Positions 23,881 to 31,970 of a DNA stretch of 43,872 nt are shown piece after piece. Each line of letters begins with the position of its first letter. Positions within the stretch are counted from its first letter, which is position 1. The notes beneath the pieces are model-generated. The model was not told where the DNA came from. It did not search any database and saw nothing but the letters and a program-made list of their open reading frames with translations. This DNA is from an uncultured archaeon (lineage in GTDB: Archaea > Nanobdellota > Nanobdellia > Woesearchaeales > CAIVOO01): the NCBI GenBank assembly GCA_903842985.1, contig CAIMOB010000004.1, positions 1 to 43,872 of the forward strand, given 5' to 3'. Made by a program: the position numbers and the translations under genes.

Positions 23881-25110
23881 ATGCACGCCGGAAAAAACTG
23901 CCTAAAATGCAAAGGAAGGCTTCAGTGCGGAGCTTCGTTCTGCCCGATAATAGCAAAGGCAGCTGCAAGAGTAAGAGTTGTGGATGCGCTCGAAAAGCCT
24001 GAGTTCTCAGGCGAAGCCCCTACTGTTTTTGTCGGGCGCGTTGGCTACCCTTTTGTGAATGTCGGGCTGATGTCAACGCAGGCAGAGGATTCTGCGATTT
24101 ATGACGCGCCTCGTACATGGTCAGCTGAGAACTACGAGATTCCCAGGATAATTGACCTTCGTTCCGGCTTGATTAACTCGCGCTTCCAGTCAAATGTCAG
24201 GGAGAAAAGCAAATTCCTTGAGCTTTCTCAGGAAGTTGCAATGGCTTCAAAGCCTGCAGATGTTGACATAACACTGAAAGACAAGCCGAAAGTAAAGATT
24301 TCATTCAAAAGCAACGAAGCTCCCATGGGTCCCTCTGCAAAACTTGTGAAAGCTGAATTGACTGAAAATCCCAAGATTGACAAGAAAGTTGACTATGTTG
24401 TTTCTGACTATGACTTCAAGGCAACTGACGCGCTCGCTTATCTTCAGGAAAAGGGCTTTGAAGAGAATTTCCTTTCAAGATTATTGAGCATCGGGAATCT
24501 TGGGGTGAAGGCGCAGAGGAAATTAGTGCCGACACGCTGGAGCATAACAGCAACAGATGACATGCTTGCAAAGAATCTCATGGCAGAGATAAAAGATTTC
24601 CCTGCAATTAACGACCACATTGCTTTCTTCGGGAATTACCTTGGAAATTTTTATCTGGTCCTGATGTTCCCCGAAATCTGGTCCTATGAACTGTTTGAGA
24701 CATACATGCCAAAGACAAGCTGGAATACAGAGGATAAGATAAACTTCATGACAGACAATGAAGGCTATGAAGGAAGGAAAGATTACGCAGAGAACTGCTC
24801 CGGCGGATATTATTCTGTCAGATTGGCAATTCTTGAGAAGCTGAAGCAGATAAAAAGGCAGGCGTCTGTCCTGGCTCTTCGTTTCATTACAGATGATTAT
24901 TATCTGCCTTTGGGCGTCTGGGTTACCCGCGAGGCAACAAGAAAAGCACTGATGAGCAAGCCAATTGCCTTTGATTCAAAGGAGAGGATGCTTCACTACG
25001 CCAAACTGCTTGCGCAGAAGCGCTGGAGCTATGACGCAGAAAACCTTTTAAAGGAAAGCAGGCTGCTGAAGGAGATGAAACAGCAGTCAAAACTGAGCAG
25101 GTTCGCATGA
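23881..25110 (+). CDS. NreA-like DNA repair protein with PIP motif
   Basis: Nre proteins are archaeal and PCNA-linked; loss in haloarchaea sensitises cells to mitomycin C. The 409-aa protein has the N-terminal zinc ribbon CLKCKGRLQCGASFCP (Cys7, Cys10, Cys16, Cys21), then APTVFVGRVGYPFVNVGLMS and a long alpha/beta body including IAFFGNYLGNFYLVLMFP and RFITDDYYLPLGVWVTREATRKAL. The C-terminus QQSKLSRFA fits the PCNA-interacting motif QxxLxxF. The TGA overlaps the ATG of the nucleotidyltransferase gene, suggesting a two-gene repair operon. Confidence 0.9.
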   Translation: MHAGKNCLKCKGRLQCGASFCPIIAKAAARVRVVDALEKPEFSGEAPTVFVGRVGYPFVNVGLMSTQAEDSAIYDAPRTWSAENYEIPRIIDLRSGLINSRFQSNVREKSKFLELSQEVAMASKPADVDITLKDKPKVKISFKSNEAPMGPSAKLVKAELTENPKIDKKVDYVVSDYDFKATDALAYLQEKGFEENFLSRLLSIGNLGVKAQRKLVPTRWSITATDDMLAKNLMAEIKDFPAINDHIAFFGNYLGNFYLVLMFPEIWSYELFETYMPKTSWNTEDKINFMTDNEGYEGRKDYAENCSGGYYSVRLAILEKLKQIKRQASVLALRFITDDYYLPLGVWVTREATRKALMSKPIAFDSKERMLHYAKLLAQKRWSYDAENLLKESRLLKEMKQQSKLSRFA

Positions 25111-25559
25111 TAAATGAAAAATTCAAAAAAGCGTTGAAGACATTGTCTGAGAGGTTTAAAGAAAAAAATCTGAAGTGGGCGCTTACAGGGAGCGCAAACA
25201 TGGCGCTTCAGGGAATGGAAATTGAGTCAAATGACATTGATGTTATTGTTAACCTGGAAGATTTCAAAAAAATAAAGGAAATGTTATCTGACTTGCGCCC
25301 TTCTGCTGCTGAAAAATCAAAATTCGGCGGGCTAAAGTTCAAATTGGTTATTGGCGGCGCAGAAGTCGAAATTATAGGCGAAGCAAGAAATGACAAAATT
25401 TACCTCCACTCGCTGCTTGAAAAAAATCTGACTCATGTAAATATTGACGGAATTAAAATTCCATGCTTCACGCTTGAACTGGAAGCCAAGGCCTATTCTC
25501 TGATTAACCGCGAACAAAAAGCTGATTCAATCAGGAAGTTTATTGAAGAAAGACGGTAA
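25107..25559 (+). CDS. Small nucleotidyltransferase-fold protein
   Basis: This 150-aa protein has a Pol-beta-type nucleotidyltransferase core. ALTGSANMALQGMEIESNDIDVIV holds the GS motif and the DxD metal site (Asp-Ile-Asp). A third strand, GGAEVEIIGEA, gives the late acidic residue. LELEAKAYSLINREQKADSIRKFI resembles the helix seen in MazG/AbiEii-like family members. It overlaps the NreA gene by 4 bp (ATGA). The substrate is unknown; tRNA or protein nucleotidylation is possible. There is no antitoxin-like partner next to it. Confidence 0.75.
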   Translation: MINEKFKKALKTLSERFKEKNLKWALTGSANMALQGMEIESNDIDVIVNLEDFKKIKEMLSDLRPSAAEKSKFGGLKFKLVIGGAEVEIIGEARNDKIYLHSLLEKNLTHVNIDGIKIPCFTLELEAKAYSLINREQKADSIRKFIEERR

Positions 25560-25567
25560 GTGAAAGC

Positions 25568-26374
25568 TCACGAATTTTTAACAACAATCTTCTTTAAATC
25601 CCTGACGCCAACGCCGATTTCTCTTGCGTGCTTCAATTGCGGAAGATTCCAAACATCTATTCCCTTCAAGCCTCCGCAGGCCTGAATCTCCCTGCATCCG
25701 ACATAATCCAATGCAACCCTGTCCTCTGAAGCGAAAATCAAATCCTTTTTCACGCTTGGCCCCTTTGCAGGTCCGCAGTCGTACATTATCACTGTGCCGT
25801 CCATCACATTCAAATCAATATCCACAGCCTTGTTCAGTTCAGCAATCTTCATCTGCAGCCTGCTCGTGTGGAACTTCAGCCTGTCAATCCTCTGCATGAT
25901 CCCCATCAAGTTCTTCATTGACATTGAAAAGACAGCCATTGAATGAGTGTGGCAGACAGGGACATTTATCTTATAATAATCTTCATACATTTCCTTTGCA
26001 ATCCTTATTTTCCTGACGCATTCGCCATTCACTTCAACCGACTTGTATTTAAGGAAGTCAACAATTTCTGCCTTGCTCCCCTTCATCGCGTCCAAAAGCC
26101 CATTTGCCTTCATGTTATGCCTTGTCCTCGGCCAGAAAACAGATGAATGGTCGCCAATAATCACTTTCTTTGCGCCTTTTTCAAAGCACAGGTCAGCAAT
26201 TGCCCTTACAACAGCAGGATTCGTAGTTCCCGGATAAGGGTCGTCTGAATTGACATTCGGCTTTATCAAAACCTTTTTTCCTTTGACCGGAAATTTAGAC
26301 ACTAAAGAAATAGCTTTCCAGACAGCTTCTTTTATGTTGCCATCCTTAATCTTTACTCTTGAGACAAGAACCAT
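25568..26374 (-). CDS. DUF362 family protein
   Basis: The 268-aa protein matches the DUF362 family: VLIKPNVNSDDPYPGTTNPAVVRAIADLCFEKGAKKVIIGDHSS, PVCHTHSMAVFSMSMKNLMGIM and VMDGTVIMYDCGPAKGPSVKKDLIFASEDRVALDYVG. There is no ferredoxin domain, which some members carry. The family is often near radical SAM or iron-sulfur enzymes, but its reaction is unresolved. It shares one base with the upstream methyltransferase gene (TGATG), so the two form an operon. Confidence 0.85.
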   Translation of the reverse strand: MVLVSRVKIKDGNIKEAVWKAISLVSKFPVKGKKVLIKPNVNSDDPYPGTTNPAVVRAIADLCFEKGAKKVIIGDHSSVFWPRTRHNMKANGLLDAMKGSKAEIVDFLKYKSVEVNGECVRKIRIAKEMYEDYYKINVPVCHTHSMAVFSMSMKNLMGIMQRIDRLKFHTSRLQMKIAELNKAVDIDLNVMDGTVIMYDCGPAKGPSVKKDLIFASEDRVALDYVGCREIQACGGLKGIDVWNLPQLKHAREIGVGVRDLKKIVVKNS

Positions 26375-27108
26375 CAGCGCTTTACCCCTGCAAAAACAAC
26401 ATATTGCTTTGATTTCTTTGTCCAGGGCTTGCCTGAATATTCATACAATTTTACATCAAACCCAATCTTTTCTGCAATCCTCTTTATTTTAAGCGTGTCA
26501 AATATTCCCAGCTTATGAACCTCACTGCCGAAGTGGAATTTTTTATTCTTGAACAATATATAAGCCATGTCCAAAAAAGCGTAATTCCCTTTCCGTATCG
26601 ATTTTGAAAATCTTACAATATCCACCTCTTTGTTGCTCTGGCTGTTTACATATGCATGGCTTTTCTGGTTAAATCTTTCCCTGTTGAATCCCATGTCAAA
26701 AATCATCAGTCCGCCCTTCTTCAGGTGCCTGTGGAAATTTCTTATTGTTTTTTCCATCTGCCTGTAGCTTAAATTGTAGCATATTGTGCTGAACAGGCAC
26801 AGGACAATGTCAAATTTTTTCTTAAGCCTAAAATTCCTCATGTCTCCCTGGTCAAGCCTTATTTTTTTGGTCTTCTTCCTTGCCACAGCAAGCATCTCTT
26901 TGTTCAGGTCAACCCCTGTAATCCTGAACCCTTTTTTCTGCAGGATTACTGCGTGGTTTCCTGTGCCGCAGCCGACTTCAAGAATTTCCTTCCCTTTTAT
27001 CCCATTCTTTTTTATCAGGCGAAGCAGAAAATCTGTCTCCTTTTTGTAATCCTTTATCTGGTAAATCAAGTCATAATACTTTGCAAAGCGCTTGAAAAGA
27101 TACTCCAT
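26374..27108 (-). CDS. Class I SAM-dependent methyltransferase
   Basis: The protein is 244 aa with a Rossmann methyltransferase core: motif I LEVGCGTGNHAVIL (about 40-53), ITGVDLNKEMLAVARKK, IRLDQGDMRNF, and FDIVLCLFSTICYN, then HLKKGGLMIFDMGF. The C-terminal part with beta strands resembles UbiE/COQ5-like or small-molecule methyltransferases. A TATA box (TATTTAAATA, 27131-27140) lies 26 nt upstream, making it the first gene of the operon with the DUF362 gene. The substrate is not predictable. Confidence 0.85.
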   Translation of the reverse strand: MEYLFKRFAKYYDLIYQIKDYKKETDFLLRLIKKNGIKGKEILEVGCGTGNHAVILQKKGFRITGVDLNKEMLAVARKKTKKIRLDQGDMRNFRLKKKFDIVLCLFSTICYNLSYRQMEKTIRNFHRHLKKGGLMIFDMGFNRERFNQKSHAYVNSQSNKEVDIVRFSKSIRKGNYAFLDMAYILFKNKKFHFGSEVHKLGIFDTLKIKRIAEKIGFDVKLYEYSGKPWTKKSKQYVVFAGVKR

Positions 27109-27141
27109 AGAATATTATTCAATTAAATGATATTTAAATAT

Positions 27142-27723
27142 TTATGTAAAAATTCCTGCTTCGTAAAGCTTTTCTATCAAATCTTTCTGGTCATGCTTTT
27201 CTCTCGTAACTATTTCTCTTACATCAGCAGATCCATATTTCATCTTGCTGTTTGGTCTGGTTTTATATGCATCATAAAAATCCATTAAGCTAAGCAATGC
27301 AACAATTCTTTTTGGGTCTTTTATCACCATCTTTGGATAGCTGTTCTTCTGCATTACATGATGCAACAGTGCAATATCTGCAATGTCTTCTGAAAAATCA
27401 TGGAAATCATCTACCAGCATTTCGTAACTAAGAATAGGATGCTTTTCCATCTCAGCCATCTCCTCTGCTGTCAGCTTCCCTTCTTTGCCTAAAATCCTTG
27501 GGTCAATCTTCGCTTTTCCGACATCGTGCAAAAGCCCTGAAAGATACATCACAGCAGGGTCTAAGCCAGCTACTTTTGAAGCGTTTAAGCATAGTTCTCC
27601 AACTCTTAGAGAATGATTATAAGTAGGCATATGCACTGTTTTAAGCGGTTCCAAGTGCTTTAAAGCCCTTTCCCCTATCTCTGGTGAGATGCCCAATTCA
27701 TCTAATGTTTTGTATATTTCCAT
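27142..27723 (-). CDS. HD-domain phosphohydrolase
   Basis: This 193-aa single-domain HD protein has metal ligands in NHSLRVGELC, SGLLHDVGKAKIDPRIL (the HD pair, about residues 67-68), MEKHPILSYEML and IALLHHVMQ. The pattern matches HD-GYP-like and dNTPase/RNase-type HD phosphohydrolases of archaea. The promoter GGTTTATATA (minus strand, centred near 27750) is 27 nt from the ATG, so the transcript is monocistronic and leaderless. Nucleotide or cyclic-nucleotide hydrolysis is likely. The substrate is unknown. Confidence 0.82.
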   Translation of the reverse strand: MEIYKTLDELGISPEIGERALKHLEPLKTVHMPTYNHSLRVGELCLNASKVAGLDPAVMYLSGLLHDVGKAKIDPRILGKEGKLTAEEMAEMEKHPILSYEMLVDDFHDFSEDIADIALLHHVMQKNSYPKMVIKDPKRIVALLSLMDFYDAYKTRPNSKMKYGSADVREIVTREKHDQKDLIEKLYEAGIFT

Positions 27724-27746
27724 ATCTGGACTAGAACATCTGCTAG

Positions 27747-27810
27747 TATATAAACCTTTCGTTTTTTAACTACCAATAAGTGACGAATACAATATAAAAA
27801 CGTTTATAAA
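27747..27810. promoter_or_regulatory. Divergent promoters for HD protein and DapB
   Basis: The minus-strand box TTTATATA (27747-27754) serves the HD gene. The plus-strand box TTTATAAA (27803-27810) predicts a start near 27832, leaving an approximately 25-nt leader before dapB. Confidence 0.55.
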
Positions 27811-27848
27811 CAACCCGTGCTTTATACGGATAAAAGGGGCTTATTCTT

Positions 27849-27852
27849 GGAG
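27849..27852 (+). promoter_or_regulatory. Shine-Dalgarno GGAG of dapB
   Basis: GGAG lies 5 nt before the ATG at 27858. The gene is one of the few first genes here with a leader and a ribosome-binding site, which supports this start. Confidence 0.55.
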
Positions 27853-27857
27853 TTGAA

Positions 27858-28880
27858 ATGAAGGTAATGGTAAATGGTCTGCCGGGGAAAATGGCAACGG
27901 AAGTTGCCAACAGCATATCAGCAGACCCAGCCATAAAATGCAGTAATGGATTTGAACTGGTAAAGTATTCGCTTACAGGACCTGAAATAACCCAAAAATT
28001 TTTCATGGCAGGGCTTGCTGTGGAGCAGCCAATCCTGCTTATCAATACAGATAAAAATGAGGCGATAGAAAAAATAAAAGAGCTTGAAGGGGATTTTCTT
28101 TCAGTTGACTTCACACAGCCTGATTCAGTGAATGCAAACGCTGATTTTTACTGCAGGCACAACCTCCCGTTTGTGATGGGCACCACAGGAGGCGACAGGA
28201 AGGCGCTTGAGGAGCGCGTGAGAAATTCGGATATTATGGCTGTCATTGCGCCGAACATGGCAAAGCAGATTGTCGCGCTTCAGGAGCTTGTCAAGAATTA
28301 CTCTGAGCAAAATCCAAATTCTCTGAAAGGCTATAAATTGAAGATGATAGAAAGCCATCAAAATGGAAAAAAGGACACAAGCGGAACAGCGAAGGCAATG
28401 GTCCAGTATTTCAACAAACTGGGAATCCCATTCGAAGCTGGCCAGATAAAAATGATAAGGGAGCCGGCTGAACAGCACTTGCTTGGCGTCCCCGAGGAGC
28501 ATTTGGCAGGCCACGGCTGGCACACCTATGCATTGTCGCCAGGTGCTGAAGCGCCAACAGCACAGATTAAGGATTTCGCCGATGAAATTTTTAATTTCCT
28601 GTCCAGGTCGCCTGTTTTTAAAGAATACATATTTGATAGTGTGTCTTCTGCAGTTAATGTAGCGTGCATGACATCTAAAGACAACACTGTGCTTTTCAGA
28701 ACCAAGCATTGGACTGAAGAGGGAATTTTGCAGCTAACCCACAATGTCAACGGCAGGGCAGTCTATGCTTCAGGAACCCTCGATGCATTGAAATTCCTTG
28801 AGGAAAAAGTCAGTGCAGGGAAAAAGGGAAAAGTTTACTCAATGATTGATGTTCTCAACGCAGGCATTAGAAACCTTTAA
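27858..28880 (+). CDS. dapB: Dihydrodipicolinate reductase-like protein, plant-type motif
   Basis: DapB reduces dihydrodipicolinate with NAD(P)H in lysine/diaminopimelate synthesis. The 340-aa protein shows VMVNGLPGKMATEVA, LSVDFTQPDSV, VMGTTGGDRK, VIAPNMAKQIVALQELV and ESHQNGKKDTSGTAKAM. The last motif is SHQ-x-x-K-x-D-T-S-G-T-A, as in plant enzymes, instead of bacterial HHxxKxDxPSGTA; the catalytic His and Lys remain. It is longer than bacterial DapB (about 270 aa). No other lysine-pathway gene is nearby, so it may act in a partial pathway or on another substrate. Confidence 0.85.
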   Translation: MKVMVNGLPGKMATEVANSISADPAIKCSNGFELVKYSLTGPEITQKFFMAGLAVEQPILLINTDKNEAIEKIKELEGDFLSVDFTQPDSVNANADFYCRHNLPFVMGTTGGDRKALEERVRNSDIMAVIAPNMAKQIVALQELVKNYSEQNPNSLKGYKLKMIESHQNGKKDTSGTAKAMVQYFNKLGIPFEAGQIKMIREPAEQHLLGVPEEHLAGHGWHTYALSPGAEAPTAQIKDFADEIFNFLSRSPVFKEYIFDSVSSAVNVACMTSKDNTVLFRTKHWTEEGILQLTHNVNGRAVYASGTLDALKFLEEKVSAGKKGKVYSMIDVLNAGIRNL

Positions 28881-28905
28881 AAATTATATATATTTCTAAG
28901 CCATA

Positions 28906-30663
28906 ATGGACTCAAAAGAGCTGATTAGGAAGTACCTTGAGTTCTTCAAGGCAAAGAAGCATGCAGCCATAAAATCAGCTTCATTAATCCCAGAGCATGA
29001 TCCTTCTGTGCTTTTCACAACAGCAGGCATGCATCCGCTTGTGCCTTTTCTTTTAGGGCAGCCGCATCCGCTCGGAAAGAGACTAGCTGATGTCCAGAAA
29101 TGCATAAGGACAACTGACATTGATTCTGTCGGAGACCCTTCGCACTTAACTTTCTTTGAAATGCTCGGCAACTGGAGCCTGGGCGACTATTTCAAGAAAG
29201 AAGCAATTGAATGGAGCCATGAGTTCCTTACAAAAGTCCTTGGGTTTGATGCCAAGAAGCTTTCAGTCACCTGCTTTGCAGGAGACAAGGACGCTCCAAA
29301 GGACGAAGAGGCAGCATCTGCCTGGAAAAGCTTGAAAATTCCTGCTGAAAGAATCTACTTTTTGCCAAAGGAAGACAACTGGTGGGGCCCTGCAGGTGAA
29401 ACAGGCCCGTGCGGACCATGCTCTGAAATGTTCATAGACACAGGAAAGGAGAAATGCTCTCCAAAATGCAGGCCAGGCTGCAACTGCGGGAAATACTTTG
29501 AAATCTGGAATGATGTTTTCATGGAATACAGCAAGACAAAGGAAGGCAAGTTCGAGAAGCTGAAGCAGAAGAACGTAGACACAGGCATGGGAGTCGAAAG
29601 GACAATTGCAATGCTTGCCGGAAAGAAAACTGTCTATGAAATAGAGACGCTGAAGCCAATTATCGAGAAAATAAAGGAGATTTCAAGGATAAATAACCCA
29701 GATGAGAAGCAATTGCTTTCAATGAGGATAATCACAGACCATTTGAGAGCTTCAACTTTCATTCTCGGAGACGACAAGGCAGTCGCCCCTTCAAACGTCG
29801 ACCAGGGCTATATTTTAAGGAGATTCATCAGAAGGGCGATAAGGCACGGGAATGTTCTTGGCATACAGAGAGAATTCCTCTCTGAACTTGCGGTAATTGT
29901 CCTAGAGATGTACAAGGAAAGATACGACGAGCTGTACAGGAACAAGAACTTCATAATTTCTGAACTGAGAAAAGAGGACGACAAATTCAGGAAAACCCTT
30001 GAGAAAGGCCTTCATGAGTTTGAGAAGATTGCAAAGGCAACAATTTCAGGCAAAGACGCTTTCCTTCTTTTCCAGAGCTACGGCTTCCCATTTGAGCTTA
30101 CAAAGGAGCTTGCAGCTGAGAAGAAAATAAAGGTTGATGAGAAAGAGTTTGACGACGAGTTCAGGAAGCACCAGGAGCTTTCTCGCGTTGGCGCAGAGAA
30201 GAAATTCAAAGGCGGGCTGAGCGAGGCATCAGAGGAAACAGCAAAATTGCATACTGCAACGCATTTATTGAATGAGGCATTGCGAATTGTTGTTTCAAAA
30301 AATATTTCACAGAAAGGAAGCAACATAACACCTGAAAGATTAAGGTTTGACTTCAATTTAGACAGGAAAATGACGCCTGAAGAGATTAAGAAAGTTGAAG
30401 AAATTGTCAACAGGAAAATAAATGAAGCAATCCCAGTCAAAAGAGAGGAAATGTCTGTTGAGCAGGCGAAAAAGAAAGGAGCGCAGGCAGAGTTCGGCGC
30501 CAAATACAGCGAAAAGGTTTCTGTTTATTCTATTGATGATTTCTCAGTTGAGATATGCGCAGGACCGCACGTCAAGAACACTTCTGAACTTGGAACATTT
30601 AAGATTATGAAAGAAGAGAGCGTTGCAGCAGGCGTCCGAAGGATAAAAGCAGTTCTTTCGTAA
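28906..30663 (+). CDS. alaS: Alanyl-tRNA synthetase, short form without C-Ala domain
   Basis: The protein charges tRNA-Ala. At 585 aa it has the class II catalytic domain (FTTAGMHPLVPFLLG, FFEMLGNWSLGDYF), a Cys-rich loop CSPKCRPGCNCGKYFEIWN, and the tRNA-recognition domain. The editing domain has a full zinc site: HTATH (His448, His452) and CAGPH (Cys550, His554). It stops there. The C-terminal oligomerisation/C-Ala (DHHA1-type) region of about 250 residues that most AlaRS carry is missing. The N-terminus is bacterial-like. The protein ends cleanly at TAA with no remnant downstream, so this is a natural short form. Confidence 0.93.
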   Translation: MDSKELIRKYLEFFKAKKHAAIKSASLIPEHDPSVLFTTAGMHPLVPFLLGQPHPLGKRLADVQKCIRTTDIDSVGDPSHLTFFEMLGNWSLGDYFKKEAIEWSHEFLTKVLGFDAKKLSVTCFAGDKDAPKDEEAASAWKSLKIPAERIYFLPKEDNWWGPAGETGPCGPCSEMFIDTGKEKCSPKCRPGCNCGKYFEIWNDVFMEYSKTKEGKFEKLKQKNVDTGMGVERTIAMLAGKKTVYEIETLKPIIEKIKEISRINNPDEKQLLSMRIITDHLRASTFILGDDKAVAPSNVDQGYILRRFIRRAIRHGNVLGIQREFLSELAVIVLEMYKERYDELYRNKNFIISELRKEDDKFRKTLEKGLHEFEKIAKATISGKDAFLLFQSYGFPFELTKELAAEKKIKVDEKEFDDEFRKHQELSRVGAEKKFKGGLSEASEETAKLHTATHLLNEALRIVVSKNISQKGSNITPERLRFDFNLDRKMTPEEIKKVEEIVNRKINEAIPVKREEMSVEQAKKKGAQAEFGAKYSEKVSVYSIDDFSVEICAGPHVKNTSELGTFKIMKEESVAAGVRRIKAVLS

Positions 30664-30717
30664 AAACTACGGCTAAATTCAAAAATATTATTAATAACTT
30701 CTGCCTATAATAAACAC

Positions 30718-31392
30718 ATGATAGCAATGATATCAGACATACATGCAAATCTCGAGGCATTGGTCGCTGTTCTGGACGACATCAGGAAACACGGGATTAA
30801 GAAGATTTACTGCTGCGGCGACATTGTCGGCTACGGCGCAAACCCTAACGAATGCATTGAACTGGTTAGAGCAAACAAAATAGAATCTGTGCTGGGCAAC
30901 CACGACTATGGAATTGTCGGCATCAACAAGAATTGTTTAAATCTTGGCGAGAAGGCATTGTATGGCGATAAGGTAGTAGATGTGCTTGACTGGACAAAGG
31001 AAAAACTGACAAAAGAAAACTACAGCCACCTATCTGCGCTGAAATGCACATTAAATGTCGGTGACGTGCTTCTTGTCCACGGCTCACCAAGGGACCCATT
31101 GTTTACATATGTTGACTTTCCCCAGCCTTCGCTTATCCCTGAAGACATCAGGGTTTTAGTCATGGGGCACACCCACGTCCCCTTTATAAAATATTTCAAC
31201 GAAAAGCTGGCAATAAATCCCGGCTCTGTGGGACAGCCGAGAGACAGCGACAAGAGGGCAAGCTACTGCATTTTTAAGGGAGATGATGCAGAAATAATAA
31301 GGGTTGAATATGACATAGATGGTGCGGCGAAGAAAATCAAGGAAGCAGGATTTCCAGGCGAATATGGAGACAGGCTTTTCTGCGGGATTTAA
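30718..31392 (+). CDS. Metallophosphoesterase (YfcE/MJ0936-like)
   Basis: The 224-aa protein has the calcineurin-like dimetal motifs in order: SDIHANLEAL (Asp7, His9), CCGDIVGYGANPNE, VLGNHDYG, LLVHGSP, and VMGHTHVPF with NPGSVGQPRD. This matches small archaeal/bacterial phosphodiesterases of the MJ0936/YfcE group. It acts on phosphodiesters such as cyclic nucleotides or diadenosine compounds. A TATA-like TATTATTAAT (30686-30695) lies 28 nt upstream. It converges on the SWIM gene with a 4-bp overlap. Confidence 0.92.
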   Translation: MIAMISDIHANLEALVAVLDDIRKHGIKKIYCCGDIVGYGANPNECIELVRANKIESVLGNHDYGIVGINKNCLNLGEKALYGDKVVDVLDWTKEKLTKENYSHLSALKCTLNVGDVLLVHGSPRDPLFTYVDFPQPSLIPEDIRVLVMGHTHVPFIKYFNEKLAINPGSVGQPRDSDKRASYCIFKGDDAEIIRVEYDIDGAAKKIKEAGFPGEYGDRLFCGI

Positions 31393-31712
31393 TTCAGAAT
31401 CCTAACCATCCCCTTCTCTTCAATTATCTCCCCTTTCCTCAGCAATTCGTTCACCAATTCCTCATCAAACATGTCAATCAATTTGATTGATTCAATCGGC
31501 TCGAATTCTTTTACAACCTGCAGAATCTTGTTGTACTTTCCCCTGCCTTCCAGCTCCAGATAATTATTCACAGCCTCGAGATGCTTGCACCATTTCCTGA
31601 ACTTGAATGCAGGGCACTCGCAGTTCGGCTTTGAAATGTCAACCAGATAAAACTTCCCCTTCTTTGTGTCAGACTCAACCTTATAGCAGCCGTCTGATTT
31701 TATTATGTTCAT
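31389..31712 (-). CDS. SWIM zinc-finger protein
   Basis: This 107-aa protein has an N-terminal SWIM motif NCECPAFKFRKWCKHLEAV (CxC...CxH, about residues 30-47) following a short beta region (CYKVESDTKKGKFYLVDI). A helical C-terminal half ends in DEELVNELLRKGEIIEEKGMVRILN. SWIM motifs bind DNA or proteins and occur with SNF2 ATPases and recombination factors; here it stands alone. A TATA element (around 31738, minus strand) lies 26 nt from the ATG. Confidence 0.8.
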   Translation of the reverse strand: MNIIKSDGCYKVESDTKKGKFYLVDISKPNCECPAFKFRKWCKHLEAVNNYLELEGRGKYNKILQVVKEFEPIESIKLIDMFDEELVNELLRKGEIIEEKGMVRILN

Positions 31713-31750
31713 AATGTTAAAGAAGGAAGAAAGATATTTAAATATTTGGC

Positions 31751-31897
31751 TTAAAATTTACCTACCAGCTCATTTATTTTTTTGGCAGCCTTTGCAAGCA
31801 TATCTCTTGCACTATCGCGATAACCTGCCCCTGCATCTCTTTTTACAGTATCTATCATAATTTTAATATTGTCCAACTCAGTGTTTATGTCTGCCAT
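31751..31897 (-). CDS. Small helical protein (48 aa)
   Basis: This short ORF reads MADINTELDNIKIMIDTVKR at its start and ends MLAKAAKKINELVGKF. It is fully helical and amphipathic. Support comes from a TATA box on the minus strand (31920-31929, GGTTTTTAAA) centred 27 nt before the ATG, the leaderless spacing used by neighbours. It could be a dimeric regulator, an antitoxin or a small binding protein. No partner toxin is adjacent. Confidence 0.5.
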   Translation of the reverse strand: MADINTELDNIKIMIDTVKRDAGAGYRDSARDMLAKAAKKINELVGKF

Positions 31898-31919
31898 TAA
31901 TGCAGTTAATTAATTCCAG

Positions 31920-31950
31920 TTTAAAAACCTTTTCGAAAGCTTTAAATTTT
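31920..31950. promoter_or_regulatory. Divergent promoters for the 48-aa and 191-aa genes
   Basis: The minus-strand box AAGGTTTTTAAA is centred near 31924. The plus-strand box GCTTTAAATTTT (31939-31950) is centred 26 nt before the ATG at 31971. Confidence 0.5.
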
Positions 31951-31970
31951 TTCCTGTTTTTAGACTGAGA

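Noticed and set aside
28125-28709. 194-aa open frame antisense to dapB
   Set aside because: The plus-strand frame encodes all DapB motifs; the antisense translation is Cys/His-rich noise.
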